A stretch of DNA of 64,000 bases from Maridesulfovibrio hydrothermalis AM13 = DSM 14728 (lineage in GTDB: Bacteria; Desulfobacterota; Desulfovibrionia; Desulfovibrionales; Desulfovibrionaceae): assembly GCF_000331025.1 (NCBI RefSeq), contig NC_020055.1:3319370-3383369 (forward strand). Direction: 5' to 3'. Of the stretch, positions 27,718 through 37,231 are shown piece by piece (the stretch's first letter is position 1; each line of letters begins with the position of its first letter). Made by a program: the position numbers and the translations under genes. The notes under the pieces are model-generated. The model did not search any database and was not told the origin of the DNA. It saw only the letters and a list, made by a program, of their open reading frames with translations.

Positions 27718-28788
27718 ATGGCCTGGATATTTGATTTTATTCTGGTTCTCGGTGGCTTGATTTTTTTTCACGAGCTTGGTCACTTTCTTGTTGCACGTGC
27801 GCTCGGCATCGGTGTTAAAACCTTTTCTCTGGGCTTTGGCCCGAGATTAACAGGTTTCACCTGGGGAGCGACAAACTATCGGCTATCCCTGATTCCCCTT
27901 GGCGGTTATGTCAGCCTTGCAGGGGAAGAACGTGATATGACCGAAGATAACGGATTCACAGAAAAAGAACTTTTCATGAACCGTCCGCCGTGGCATCGCA
28001 TGCTGGTTGTTGCAGCGGGACCGATCTTTAACTTTGTGCTGGCATGGATAATCTTCTGGGGAATTATTCTTTCTCACGGACAGATGGGACTTGCGCCGAA
28101 GGTAGGAAAACTTCAACCGGACAGCCCTGCTTTTCAAGCCGGAATTAAAGTTGGCGATGATATTTTAACCATTCAGGGTAAAAAGATCATTTTCTGGAGC
28201 GATCTGGCTGACACAATCCAGACCAGCACAACTGACTCCCTTAATTTTGTTATTTCCAGAAATGGCGAGCAGCACAAAATTGTGGTGAAGCCGCAGGTTC
28301 AGGAGTTGAAAAATATTTTCGGTGAAGACATCCGCAGACCTGTTGTCGGAATTGTTGCCTCCGGAGACTCCAAGACAGTGGAACTTAGCGGGGTTTCCGG
28401 CGCGGTTGCCGCAGCGGAACAGACCTGGGCAGTAACCAAATTAATATGCACCAGCATCGTAAAAATGGTTGAACGGGTTGTGCCCATGGATTCCATAGGC
28501 GGACCCATTATGATTGCTCAGGCCATCAAACAGCAATCAGAACGGGGTATATTGCAGCTTTTACAGTTCACAGCTTTCATCAGTATCAATCTGGGTTTGC
28601 TGAACCTGCTGCCTATTCCGGTCCTCGACGGCGGACACCTGCTTTTCTACGGCCTTGAAACCGTGCTGCGCAGACCATTAAATGAAAGACTCCAAGCCGC
28701 AGCCACACGCGTAGGGCTTCTGCTTCTTTTCAGTCTTATGGCTTTTGCAATCTTTAACGATATAGTCAGGACACTAAGCAGTAAATGA
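27718..28788 (+). CDS. rseP: Site-2 intramembrane zinc protease
   Basis: 356 residues. HELGHFLVAR in the first membrane helix holds the zinc-binding HExxH motif, a PDZ domain follows (~125-200, AGIKVGDDILTIQGK), and LNLLPIPVLDGGHL in the last part supplies the third metal ligand Asp. RseP-type proteases cleave anti-sigma factors or leftover signal peptides within the inner membrane. The stop overlaps the tsaB start (ATGA). Confidence 0.95.
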   Translation: MAWIFDFILVLGGLIFFHELGHFLVARALGIGVKTFSLGFGPRLTGFTWGATNYRLSLIPLGGYVSLAGEERDMTEDNGFTEKELFMNRPPWHRMLVVAAGPIFNFVLAWIIFWGIILSHGQMGLAPKVGKLQPDSPAFQAGIKVGDDILTIQGKKIIFWSDLADTIQTSTTDSLNFVISRNGEQHKIVVKPQVQELKNIFGEDIRRPVVGIVASGDSKTVELSGVSGAVAAAEQTWAVTKLICTSIVKMVERVVPMDSIGGPIMIAQAIKQQSERGILQLLQFTAFISINLGLLNLLPIPVLDGGHLLFYGLETVLRRPLNERLQAAATRVGLLLLFSLMAFAIFNDIVRTLSSK

Positions 28789-29594
28789 GTTCCTTTTCCA
28801 AAGAAACTGACGACCTTCTTTTAGCCATCAACGGTGCTGAAGAAGCATTGCAGATTGTTCTGGCCAGGCGTGAAGAAGAGGATGAACCTTATTCTCTGCT
28901 GGATGCCAGAACACTGGTTGTCCCTGGACGCTCGGTTAATTTCATAATCCCCTCCATCAGGGATTCACTGAACCTTTTCGGCTATACAGCTGCTGATGTA
29001 TCAAAAGTAGCTCTGACCGCTGGACCGGGAAGTTTTACAGGGCTGCGGCTGACCTTTTCCGCTGCGGCTGGATTTGTTGCCGGAAATGGTGGATTAATTG
29101 CCGGCATGGAATATCTGCCGATACTTGCAGCCGGCCCGGCGATGGTTACAAAACTTCCTGTCTGGACTGTAACTCATTCACGCAGGATGAAAGTCTATAT
29201 TCAAGGTTTTGAAAAGGTAAGCGATGAGGATCATTTACCTGTTGCTATCACTCCTGCTCTTCCCGTTTCCGTAGAGGAAGCTGTGGAAGTTATGAAGTCC
29301 TTCAATCAGACCAAGGCGGTTCTTGTCGGCTCAGGACTTATTAAGAATAAAGTTTTCTTTGACCGCTTTATGACCGAAAATCCCCGTTTCAGTGCGCTTC
29401 CAGAAAGGTTCAATACTCTGGCGGTTCAAGATCTCCTTGATGCTGCCAAGCGTGCCGAATATTCGCATGAAATGCCTGTACCGATGTACTTAAGAGGATC
29501 GGATGCTGAGGAAAACCTTGAAATGATCACCCGTAAATTCGGTATTCCTCTGGCTGAAGCACGCAAACGACTGGAACACATTACACCGCGCTAA
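28785..29594 (+). CDS. tsaB: tRNA threonylcarbamoyladenosine synthesis protein TsaB
   Basis: 269 residues. The hallmark GPGSFTGLRLTFSAAAGFVAGNG and the ASKHA-type start (LLLAINGAEEALQIVLAR) are visible. TsaB partners TsaD and TsaE in t6A modification of ANN-decoding tRNAs. Four-base overlap with rseP. The segment after residue 130 is divergent, as is usual for TsaB. Confidence 0.9.
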   Translation: MSSFSKETDDLLLAINGAEEALQIVLARREEEDEPYSLLDARTLVVPGRSVNFIIPSIRDSLNLFGYTAADVSKVALTAGPGSFTGLRLTFSAAAGFVAGNGGLIAGMEYLPILAAGPAMVTKLPVWTVTHSRRMKVYIQGFEKVSDEDHLPVAITPALPVSVEEAVEVMKSFNQTKAVLVGSGLIKNKVFFDRFMTENPRFSALPERFNTLAVQDLLDAAKRAEYSHEMPVPMYLRGSDAEENLEMITRKFGIPLAEARKRLEHITPR

Positions 29595-29618
29595 GCATTT
29601 TTATAAAACTTAATGTTT

Positions 29619-29655
29619 AAAAAAGGGATCTCCATAAACGGGGGTCCCTTTTTTA
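29619..29655 (+). terminator. Intrinsic terminator after tsaB
   Basis: AAAAAAGGGATC and GGTCCCTTTTTT form a stem followed by T-rich sequence. Confidence 0.9.
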
Positions 29656-29685
29656 TTAAATAAGCAAAAAAAACCACTCTGCCCC

Positions 29686-29712
29686 TAAAGATATCTATAT
29701 TCCGGACGATCA
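29686..29712 (+). promoter_or_regulatory. Sigma-28 (FliA) promoter for flagellin
   Basis: TAAA (29686-29689), 15-base spacer, GACGATCA (29705-29712), compared with consensus TAAA-N15-GCCGATAA: the -35 is exact and the -10 matches six of eight. It lies ~95 bases before fliC. Confidence 0.75.
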
Positions 29713-29805
29713 ATAAAGCACAGAAGGACCAGATAGCTTTGTGAACCTTGGTTCCAGAGCAATGTTTTTGGCAAGGAAGCCAAACATCACTTCAAGGAGG
29801 AAAAC

Positions 29806-30687
29806 ATGTCTTTAGTAATTAATCACAACTTGATGGCAATGAACGCGACCCGTAACCTTTCGGACTCGTACAACAACCTCGGTGTATCTACTCGTCGCCT
29901 GTCTTCAGGTCTTCGTGTAGGAACAGCGGCTGACGATGCTGCAGGTCTCGCAATTCGCGAACTCATGCGTTCTGACATCAAGTCACTCAACCAGGGTATC
30001 CGTAACGCCAACGATGCAATTTCAATGATCCAGACCGCTGATGGCGCTCTCGGTGTTATTGATGAAAAGCTCATTCGAATGAAGGAACTTGCAACTCAGG
30101 CTGCAACCGGTACCTACAACTCTGACCAGCGTCTGATCATCGACTCCGAGTATCAGGCCATGGCTTCAGAAATTACTCGTATTGCCAACGCAACTGACTT
30201 TAACGGCATTCATCTGCTTAATGGTAACATGTCTGGCGCAAACTCGGCGCACAACGGTTCCGGACTTACTTCTACTGGTCCAGTCAAGGTTCACTTCGGT
30301 ACCGCTAACGACTCTGCAGAAGACTATTACTATGTTTCCATTAACACTTCTACTGCATCTGCTCTCGGTGTTGGTCTTGCCGCCGGTAACTCCATTTCCA
30401 CCCAGACACTTGCACAGCAGTCACTGGATAAGTTGAACAACGCGATCATCTCCAAGGATAAGATCCGCGCAAACCTTGGTGGACTCCAGAACAGACTGGA
30501 AAACACCATCACCAACCTGTCCATTCAGGCAGAGAATATTCAGTCTGCAGAATCTCGGATTTCCGATGTTGATGTAGCAACTGAAATGACCGAATTTACC
30601 CGTAACCAGATCCTGACTCAGGCTGCGGTTGCGATGCTCGGACAGGCCAACAACATGCCTAGAATGGCAATGCAGCTCATCGGTTAA
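29806..30687 (+). CDS. fliC: Flagellin
   Basis: 293 residues. Conserved N-terminal D0/D1 (MSLVINHNLMAMNATRNL, LSSGLRVGTAADDAAGLAIRE) and C-terminal D1/D0 (LGGLQNRLENTITNL to AAVAMLGQANNMPRMAMQLIG) helices surround a short ~90-residue variable middle rich in Ser/Thr/Asn, a plausible glycosylation surface. AAGGAGG precedes the ATG. Driven by a sigma-28 promoter and ended by a terminator. Confidence 0.98.
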   Translation: MSLVINHNLMAMNATRNLSDSYNNLGVSTRRLSSGLRVGTAADDAAGLAIRELMRSDIKSLNQGIRNANDAISMIQTADGALGVIDEKLIRMKELATQAATGTYNSDQRLIIDSEYQAMASEITRIANATDFNGIHLLNGNMSGANSAHNGSGLTSTGPVKVHFGTANDSAEDYYYVSINTSTASALGVGLAAGNSISTQTLAQQSLDKLNNAIISKDKIRANLGGLQNRLENTITNLSIQAENIQSAESRISDVDVATEMTEFTRNQILTQAAVAMLGQANNMPRMAMQLIG

Positions 30688-30737
30688 TAAATCGATACAC
30701 TGAGCTTCACCATTTAAGGTAAAGTCAGACCAAAGAG

Positions 30738-30773
30738 AAAAGCCGGGTCCGATACATTCGGCCCCGGCTTTTT
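30738..30773 (+). terminator. Intrinsic terminator of fliC
   Basis: AAAAGCCGGG and CCCGGCTTTTT stem with T-run. Confidence 0.92.
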
Positions 30774-30839
30774 GCTTCGGAAGCATTAAATGAAGTATGC
30801 TTAATCAGGCTTTTTTTTTCATCAACCAACTTAAGGCAA

Positions 30840-30856
30840 TTGGCATTTCGATTGCA
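30840..30856 (+). promoter_or_regulatory. Sigma-54 promoter for fliD
   Basis: TTGGCATTTCGATTGCA has GG and GC exactly ten bases apart, with TTGGCA at -24 and TTGCA at -12. It lies 50 bases before the fliD ATG. Confidence 0.75.
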
Positions 30857-30905
30857 TGTATAGAGGTGAGTAAATAACAAGGGAAAAATGTTCCCGGAGA
30901 GAATT

Positions 30906-32642
30906 ATGTCTGATTACACCTCAGGAAATATCAACTTTGCCGGACTCGGGTCTGGGACGGACTTCAAAGCACTCATCGAAGGGATGATGAAGCTTGAGCG
31001 CGTCAATATTAATAGACTGGAAGCCTGGAAGAGTACCTGGAGTGCTAAAATTGAAAAATTCCAGGAGCTTGACACTGCTCTTTTGGCCTTTCAAACGACA
31101 CTCAAATCTATGGATACTCTTGATGAATTCATGAGCAAGACTGTATCCACATCTGACTCCGACTCACTTACCGCAACAGCAAGCAGTGCTGCATTAGTTA
31201 CTACCCATGCAATTGAAATCAATCAGCTTGCCCAGAATGATATTCATGTAACAGCATCCGGCGCGTCTTCCATTAAAGACTCAATTTTCACTTCCACAGG
31301 CTCATTTACTTTTTCCTACCAAGGGGAATCCGTAACTCTCAGTAATATTCCGGCAGGAACCACTATGCAGGGCTTTATGAACATGGTTAACAACCATGCT
31401 GACAGCCGGGATAAAATCAGGGCCACCACTATTAATGACGGAACCAGCATTCATTTACAAATTTACGGCCTTGACCTTGGTGATGAGAATCAAGTTATCA
31501 TCTCAAATACGACCGGAATGATTTTCACTGCCGCAAGTTTCGGACAAACCCAAAATGCACAAAATTCAAAAATAAAAGTAGATGGCTTCCCTCCCGGAGC
31601 CGCAGACTGGATTGAACGTGATTCTAATAGTATTGACGACGTAATTGACGGTGTTACCATAAATCTAAAAAAAACAACCGCTTCCGGGGTTACCGTTAAT
31701 ATCGGTATTACGACTGACAAAGAGGGCATGAAAGAAAATGTCCAAAAATTCGTAGACCAGAATAATAAGGTCCGGCAGATGATCAAAGACCTCACTGCAG
31801 TCGAGTCCAATTCTGATGAGACAAAAGGATCAATCCTTACTGGTAACTACGGTGTAGAACTGCTTATAGGACAGCGACTCAAAGAAGTCATTGCAGGTAA
31901 GGGGCTTGGATTTTCATGGTATCAAGATGATGGCAGCGGAAATTATTCCGGTGACAAATACTCTGCATTATCCCAGTTAGGAATAATGACCAACGCCGAT
32001 TCGGGCGGGGCTAACATGGGGCTGCTGGAGCTTGACACCGATGAGCTGAATAAAGCTCTTGATGATGACGTGTTGGCCGTGGCTAAATTATTCGCTGCAA
32101 ACAACCTGGGAGAAAGCACTTCCCCTAACGTTGAATATATGTCCCATATTACCAGTGTAACCCAACCTGGTGACTACAACGTTCAGTATGAAATTTCTGG
32201 CGGCAAACTCATATCGGCAACCATCAATGGTCACTCTGCACGGGTAGACTCTTCAACATGGCAGATTACCGGTGACGGCGAAAATCCTGAATCAGGCCTG
32301 GCAATCCGCGTTGAAAACAGAGCTGACGGCACATATGGTAACTCAGACGGCAGTGCCACTGATTCAATTCATGTATACATAAAACAAGGTAAGAGTGGAG
32401 AACTGGTTAATATTCTGAATGAAATCACCAGTGAAGAAGGCCCGCTGAATATCCTTGAAGATAACTACAAAACGATCATTAAAAATATTGATAAAAAAAT
32501 CGCGAGAGAAGAAAGAAGAATCGACCTTAAAGAACAAATGCTGACTCAGCGATATGCACGTCTGGATGCTCTTCTCGGTAAGTATCAAGGGCAGCAGGCG
32601 CAGCTGACATCAAGTATCAAGCAACTCGGTACAGGTAAATAA
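30906..32642 (+). CDS. fliD: Flagellar hook-associated protein 2 (filament cap)
   Basis: 578 residues. N-terminal FAGLGSGTDFKALIEGMMKLERVNINRLEAWKSTWSAKIEKFQELDTALLAFQTTL and a C-terminal coiled region (REERRIDLKEQMLTQRYARLDALLGKYQGQQAQLTSSIKQL) are typical of FliD, which caps the filament and folds incoming flagellin. Start at 30906 with GGAGAG; an upstream ATG at 30888 lacks a ribosome-binding site. Preceded by a sigma-54 type promoter. Confidence 0.96.
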   Translation: MSDYTSGNINFAGLGSGTDFKALIEGMMKLERVNINRLEAWKSTWSAKIEKFQELDTALLAFQTTLKSMDTLDEFMSKTVSTSDSDSLTATASSAALVTTHAIEINQLAQNDIHVTASGASSIKDSIFTSTGSFTFSYQGESVTLSNIPAGTTMQGFMNMVNNHADSRDKIRATTINDGTSIHLQIYGLDLGDENQVIISNTTGMIFTAASFGQTQNAQNSKIKVDGFPPGAADWIERDSNSIDDVIDGVTINLKKTTASGVTVNIGITTDKEGMKENVQKFVDQNNKVRQMIKDLTAVESNSDETKGSILTGNYGVELLIGQRLKEVIAGKGLGFSWYQDDGSGNYSGDKYSALSQLGIMTNADSGGANMGLLELDTDELNKALDDDVLAVAKLFAANNLGESTSPNVEYMSHITSVTQPGDYNVQYEISGGKLISATINGHSARVDSSTWQITGDGENPESGLAIRVENRADGTYGNSDGSATDSIHVYIKQGKSGELVNILNEITSEEGPLNILEDNYKTIIKNIDKKIAREERRIDLKEQMLTQRYARLDALLGKYQGQQAQLTSSIKQLGTGK

Positions 32643-32739
32643 AAAGGCTCATACCCCTTACAAGGGTAGGTAAACCCGCATATCAGAAACCATACTTTTT
32701 TATAAAATTTAAAAATATTAAAATAAAATGAATTTCCTC

Positions 32740-32767
32740 TAAGGTTTTCAAGAAACTATACCGATTA
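32740..32767 (+). promoter_or_regulatory. Possible sigma-28 promoter for fliS
   Basis: TAAGGTTT followed after twelve bases by ACCGATTA resembles the FliA consensus TAAAGTTT-N11-GCCGATAA, with one extra spacer base. It lies about 20 bases before the fliS ATG. Confidence 0.4.
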
Positions 32768-32788
32768 GTAAGTCAGGAGGAGCAATAT

Positions 32789-33328
32789 ATGCAAAAAGCC
32801 GCACAAGCTTATCTTTCAACTCAGGTACATACCACTTCCAAGGGCGAACTGCTCATTATGCTTTATGACGCTGCAATCAAGTTCATGAAGCAGGCCAAGG
32901 TAAAAATTGATGAAAAGGACTACGCAGCAAAGGGTATCCTGATATCTAAAGCCATTGAAGTTATTTCTGAGCTTACCGCCAGCCTGAACAAGGAAAAAGG
33001 TGGTGAGTTAGCCGAAAACCTCAGTCAGTTATATATTTTCTGCAACACAAGACTGCTTCAAGCTAATCTTAAGATGGATACTGAAAAGCTTGACGAAGTA
33101 ATTAAGATCATCGACGGAATTGCATCTGCCTACCGGGAAATTATTCCTACTGTAGAAGCGCAAGCCGCCGTTCCGATGGAAACTCAAAGTGTTCCAAGCA
33201 GCGGGTCTACTAATGTAAACCGCAGCTTTGTAAATGATCCCGGCTATGGGCTTCCCACAGCCCAGAACATTCCCGCCCCGAACACCATGCGCCTCAAAAA
33301 GGCTGCAACCGCATACGGCGGGGCCTAG
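32789..33328 (+). CDS. fliS: Flagellin export chaperone FliS with C-terminal extension
   Basis: 179 residues, against about 130 usually. The first ~120 residues are FliS (AYLSTQVHTTSKGELLIMLYDAAIKFMKQAK, LTASLNKEKGGELAENLSQLYIFCNTRLLQANLKMD), which binds the flagellin C-terminus to stop early polymerisation. The last ~55 residues are a Pro/Ser/Asn-rich tail with no known function. AGGAGGAGC precedes the ATG. Confidence 0.95.
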   Translation: MQKAAQAYLSTQVHTTSKGELLIMLYDAAIKFMKQAKVKIDEKDYAAKGILISKAIEVISELTASLNKEKGGELAENLSQLYIFCNTRLLQANLKMDTEKLDEVIKIIDGIASAYREIIPTVEAQAAVPMETQSVPSSGSTNVNRSFVNDPGYGLPTAQNIPAPNTMRLKKAATAYGGA

Positions 33329-33361
33329 CAAATATTTTGCTTACCTCCAGACTGACAAAAC

Positions 33362-33387
33362 AAAGCCCCTGCTTGCAGGGGCCTTTC
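33362..33387 (+). terminator. Intrinsic terminator of fliS
   Basis: GCCCCTGC-TT-GCAGGGGC stem followed by CTTTCT. Confidence 0.85.
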
Positions 33388-33449
33388 TATGTCTAACGCA
33401 ACCCCCATCATCTTTACTTCCCCCACCTTATCTGTCATCTACTTTAGGC

Positions 33450-34544
33450 ATGCCAGACAAAAGAATAAGAGTCCTGCACGCCACCTCCTCTCTGGGGCTT
33501 GGAGGCACTGAAAAGGTGATGCAATCCTTTGTCACCCACCTTGATAAAAACATATTTCATACTACAGTTTACTCCCCTGCAGACGGGCCAAGAGGAAAAC
33601 TTTTAAGACAAGCCGGAATTGATACATTTATCGGAACAGACCTGCTGGCACTTCTTAAAAAATTACGGCCCCATATCGTTCATATTCATCGTGCAGGATG
33701 GACGCAGCCGGGTATGCTCCGGCCTTTCAAACTTGCAAACATTCCTGTTCTTGTTGAAACAAATATTTTCGGACACCATGACCCAAGCCCCGAAGGAACA
33801 CTTATAGACCGTCATCTTTTTGTTTCACATTTTTGCGCTAAACGGTTTGAACAAGTAAACTCAATCCCTGCGAATAAACCTAAGTACTCCGTTCTGTACA
33901 ACCCCGTCGATACAGACTTCTTCAGTAATAACTGTGCTGCCGACAGAGACTTCCCGGCAAATAGCTTCGGACGCATTTCTCGATCCGATAAAGGTAAATG
34001 GTCAAGTTTGGCCTTAACTTTTCTTCCTATTCTGAAAAATCTGGTTTCTGAAAATAAAATCCCCGCTTTCCACTATAATATTATAGGCGGCATTCCAGAG
34101 GCTGAAAAATACGTTTCAGATAATCATCTGGATGAACTGGTCCATTTTTTACCTCCTATTTTGACGGATAAAGAAATTTCGCAATTCATGAATTCTATTT
34201 CTTTTCTGGCCCACGCCAACGACACCGGTGAATCTTTCGGGCTGGTTATCGCCGAAGCAATGGCTGCGGGGCTTCCGGTTATAACTCACCCTTGTGACGG
34301 TCTGCGCGATAATGCTCAGCTTGAACTGGTTGATCATGGCAAAACAGGCTTTATTGCTAATAATGCACAAGAGTATGCTGAAGCTGTAAGGTTTTTAATG
34401 ACCCACCCTGAAGAAGCACGCATTCTAGGTGAAAATGGAAGAAGTAAAGCAACCAGACTTTTCAAAGCCCAAAATATCGCAAAAAAGCTTGAACAAATAT
34501 ATTTGGAACTTCTGGAAATGAAAAAGGATATACAACCAAAATGA
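33450..34544 (+). CDS. GT-B (family 4 type) glycosyltransferase
   Basis: 364 residues. Starts with RIRVLHATSSLGLGGTEKVMQSF, the acceptor-side glycine loop of GT4 enzymes, and has the donor-side signature ESFGLVIAEAMAAGLPVITHPCDGLRD with its conserved E-x7-E. Cytoplasmic, no membrane segment. The longer open frame runs back into fliS; ATG 33450 is the first that gives a family-like start. Next to flagellin genes and overlapping a second transferase by four bases, it is a candidate for flagellin glycosylation (inference). Confidence 0.88.
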   Translation: MPDKRIRVLHATSSLGLGGTEKVMQSFVTHLDKNIFHTTVYSPADGPRGKLLRQAGIDTFIGTDLLALLKKLRPHIVHIHRAGWTQPGMLRPFKLANIPVLVETNIFGHHDPSPEGTLIDRHLFVSHFCAKRFEQVNSIPANKPKYSVLYNPVDTDFFSNNCAADRDFPANSFGRISRSDKGKWSSLALTFLPILKNLVSENKIPAFHYNIIGGIPEAEKYVSDNHLDELVHFLPPILTDKEISQFMNSISFLAHANDTGESFGLVIAEAMAAGLPVITHPCDGLRDNAQLELVDHGKTGFIANNAQEYAEAVRFLMTHPEEARILGENGRSKATRLFKAQNIAKKLEQIYLELLEMKKDIQPK

Positions 34545-35728
34545 ACCATTGCTTTGACATATATTCAAAACAGATTTTGTCGTTTAAACTTTCCGGACAG
34601 CAAGATACTGAATTATTCGCACCGGCCGCTGACATTGAAAAAATTACCGCCAAGCATCTAAAATTAGCCCTGCAAAGAAATGCTCAGTCTATTATACTTT
34701 TCGGACTATCTGATGCATTGCTTGCCGCAAAAATCATGAAGGATAAGCCTGCCGGTTTGCAGTTTATTATCTGCGACCTCCATCCGGAACATGTCCGGAA
34801 AATTAAATCCGGCTTCCCTAAGGATTTTTTGAAAATCAACAATACACACCTTCTAACAGATTCATCCATCTGGGCGCACTTACTACTGCTTATACAAAAT
34901 GATTTTGCAGCTGCAAAATCTCACCTTATATTAAACCCCGACCTTAAAGGAAAAAGTAAAGAGATTCATCAAAAGCTGCAAAAATTATTTTCAGGACTCA
35001 AATATATTTCCCCAACACCTCTGCCCGGCAAGCCTAAAATTTCAGCAGCGGCTATTTTAAGCACAGATGAGCCAGACCTTGAATCATTTATTTCATCTTT
35101 CCCTGACTGGCTTGAAGAGCTGGTGCTGGTCTGGGATTGTGCTGCCGCTGACAGCCCCCCATCTTTACCACGCCATGACAAGCTCAAAATAATAAATATC
35201 CACCACCCGCTAAACGCGGACTTCAGCGCACAGCGCAATCGCATGATAAAACACTGCAGCGGAGACTGGATTATTTATCTGGATGCAGATGAAAGACTGG
35301 ACAACGAATGCTGGAACCTTATAAAGATCTTAGCATCCATTAAAGAGTGTGACGGTTGGTATTTACCGAGAATAACTTTTTACCCTGACAAAAATAATTG
35401 TCGGGCAGGATATGGATTGTGGCCGGATTTACAGCTCCGCTTATTCCGCAACTTGGAAAATATTAAATTCATCAATAAAATACATGAACAACTACAAGGA
35501 ATTACAGGGAACTATGGGATTATCCCCACCGCCCCTATCAGTCACTTAACCCACCTGCTAAAAAGCAGAACACATATCAAATCCAAACTTGATTTATTCA
35601 ATGAAGCTACTGATGGAATTTTTCAGCATAAACTAAATGCGGAATTTCCAAATGTTCCGGCACAATTGCTGAAACCGGCAAAGAATAATTCTCTTATGCC
35701 TGTAATTATTCCTGAAATTAATATGTAA
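34541..35728 (+). CDS. Glycosyltransferase family 2-type protein with unassigned N-terminal half
   Basis: 395 residues. The second half is a GT-A domain: ISAAAILSTDEPDLESFISSFPDWLEELVLVWD, FSAQRNRMIKHCSGDWIIYLDADERLD with the DxD nucleotide-sugar site, and WPDLQLRLFRNLENIKF. The first ~160 residues resemble a small Rossmann-like region (SIILFGLSDALLAAKIM) without a clear family. ATGA overlap with the preceding transferase indicates coupled translation and probably a shared glycan. Confidence 0.82.
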   Translation: MNHCFDIYSKQILSFKLSGQQDTELFAPAADIEKITAKHLKLALQRNAQSIILFGLSDALLAAKIMKDKPAGLQFIICDLHPEHVRKIKSGFPKDFLKINNTHLLTDSSIWAHLLLLIQNDFAAAKSHLILNPDLKGKSKEIHQKLQKLFSGLKYISPTPLPGKPKISAAAILSTDEPDLESFISSFPDWLEELVLVWDCAAADSPPSLPRHDKLKIINIHHPLNADFSAQRNRMIKHCSGDWIIYLDADERLDNECWNLIKILASIKECDGWYLPRITFYPDKNNCRAGYGLWPDLQLRLFRNLENIKFINKIHEQLQGITGNYGIIPTAPISHLTHLLKSRTHIKSKLDLFNEATDGIFQHKLNAEFPNVPAQLLKPAKNNSLMPVIIPEINM

Positions 35729-35818
35729 TAATTTATAAGTGCAATTGGCATTGCCTAACATTATAAAATTTATTAGGTCTGATCAAACTATCCAGATAAA
35801 CAGATTCAAGGATTGAAT

Positions 35819-36865
35819 ATGAAAGTTACTTGTCCCGAGTGTAATTTCAGCAGCGACATTCCGGTGGATAAAATTCCAGCCAATGCGCAGCTTGCAACCT
35901 GTCCCAAATGTCAGATCAAATTTAAGTTCCGGGATTTCGAGGAAAAACCAACCCCGACATCCTGTGAGGACTCAGATTATTCCGTTCAGTCGAATGAACA
36001 GCCACAGGCCTACCAGTCAACAGTTGATGAGGTGGAAACGGAAACTCCAAAACAGCAGGCTCCGGCTGATCCTGAATACCCGACTAATGAACAAATTGAT
36101 GCAGAGCAGCAATACGTCCAGAATCAGGAAGCCAAACCTGAAAAAAATGACACTGATATCTGGCAAAGCCTCGGCTCTATGAAACCTGAAGAAAAGACTA
36201 CTCAGGAGCATAATGATTTTGACGAAGAAAAACATATAGAAGATAATGAGGTCCCATTTGAACATCTTGAAAAGTACGGTTTTTTTCCCGGACTTTTTCT
36301 GACTATCAAAAAAGTGCTTCTGTCTCCGGCAACCTTCTTTAAAGATATGCCGCTTGCAGGCTTCATCAAGCCGCTGATATTCTTTGTTCTCCTCGCTGAG
36401 TTTCAAGAAATATGTAATTTCATCTGGGCAACAGCCGGAGTTGACACTTCCATCGGGTCCGACGTGGGCAAAATCATGAACGATTCCATGATTTCGGAAT
36501 CTCTTAACGATGGAACCTTCAATTCTATAATGTCACTGTTTCTATACCCGTTAATGCTGGCCGCTTTAAGCTTCCCGCTTATTGGAATGACCCATATCAT
36601 GCTTATGATTTTCGGCGCAGCAGATAGAGGGTATCAAGCGACCTTCAGAGCTACGGCTTACTCTTATGCCCCTATCATATTCTGTGTTCTCCCTGTTATG
36701 GGCGACATGATCGGTGCTCTCATAAGTGTGGCAATCTCCATCATTGCTTATAAGAACATTCATAATACAACTTACATGAGAGTTGTGCTTTCAATGATTA
36801 TGCCGCTTGTGCTATTATTGGTAATACTCGGCTTCTATATGAACTTCAGTCAGCCGACTATTTAA
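35819..36865 (+). CDS. Zinc-ribbon and Yip1-domain membrane protein
   Basis: 348 residues. The N-terminal MKVTCPECNFSSDIPVDKIPANAQLATCPKCQIKFKF is an MJ0042-type zinc ribbon (two CxxC pairs). A ~100-residue acidic, Glu/Gln-rich linker follows, then five or so membrane helices from ~165 on with the Yip1-like layout (SPATFFKDMPLAGFIKPLIFFVLL, AADRGYQATFRATAYSYAP). The function is not known in bacteria. Start at ATG 35819 with AAGGA; an upstream TTG is not needed. Confidence 0.85.
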   Translation: MKVTCPECNFSSDIPVDKIPANAQLATCPKCQIKFKFRDFEEKPTPTSCEDSDYSVQSNEQPQAYQSTVDEVETETPKQQAPADPEYPTNEQIDAEQQYVQNQEAKPEKNDTDIWQSLGSMKPEEKTTQEHNDFDEEKHIEDNEVPFEHLEKYGFFPGLFLTIKKVLLSPATFFKDMPLAGFIKPLIFFVLLAEFQEICNFIWATAGVDTSIGSDVGKIMNDSMISESLNDGTFNSIMSLFLYPLMLAALSFPLIGMTHIMLMIFGAADRGYQATFRATAYSYAPIIFCVLPVMGDMIGALISVAISIIAYKNIHNTTYMRVVLSMIMPLVLLLVILGFYMNFSQPTI

Positions 36866-36887
36866 ATAACTCTCCGGGGAATAGAAT

Positions 36888-37223
36888 ATGTTTGGATGGA
36901 TTAACGGGTTGATTTTCAACGCGAAAGAACGAATCAGAATCGCAAAAGAGATTAACCCCAGAAACTTCCGCAGTATGGCAAGGGAATTATCCGAACTTGC
37001 CGATGCCTGTTCGCAGGTCTGCTCACCGGAAAGCGAACTTCTGCATAAAGTTGAACGGATCAAAGGTGAGATGGTTCAGTTAACCGAACTGACCAGACAG
37101 CCCGAATTCCGGAAACTTTCGGTGCAGCGCAAAATGGAGCTGAGACAAAGCCTGATCCAATCGAAAGAGCAGATACTTGAATCCATGCAGGCTGCACCCT
37201 CCCCTACAAAACTCATTCAATAA
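36888..37223 (+). CDS. Unknown protein, helical
   Basis: 111 residues, mostly charged helix (ELSELADACSQVCSPESELLHKVERIKGEM), with no signal peptide or domain I can name. It starts 22 bases after the Yip1 gene with CCGGGG upstream, so the two probably form an operon ended by the hairpin at 37232-37270. Confidence 0.75.
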   Translation: MFGWINGLIFNAKERIRIAKEINPRNFRSMARELSELADACSQVCSPESELLHKVERIKGEMVQLTELTRQPEFRKLSVQRKMELRQSLIQSKEQILESMQAAPSPTKLIQ

Positions 37224-37231
37224 TCAAGATC

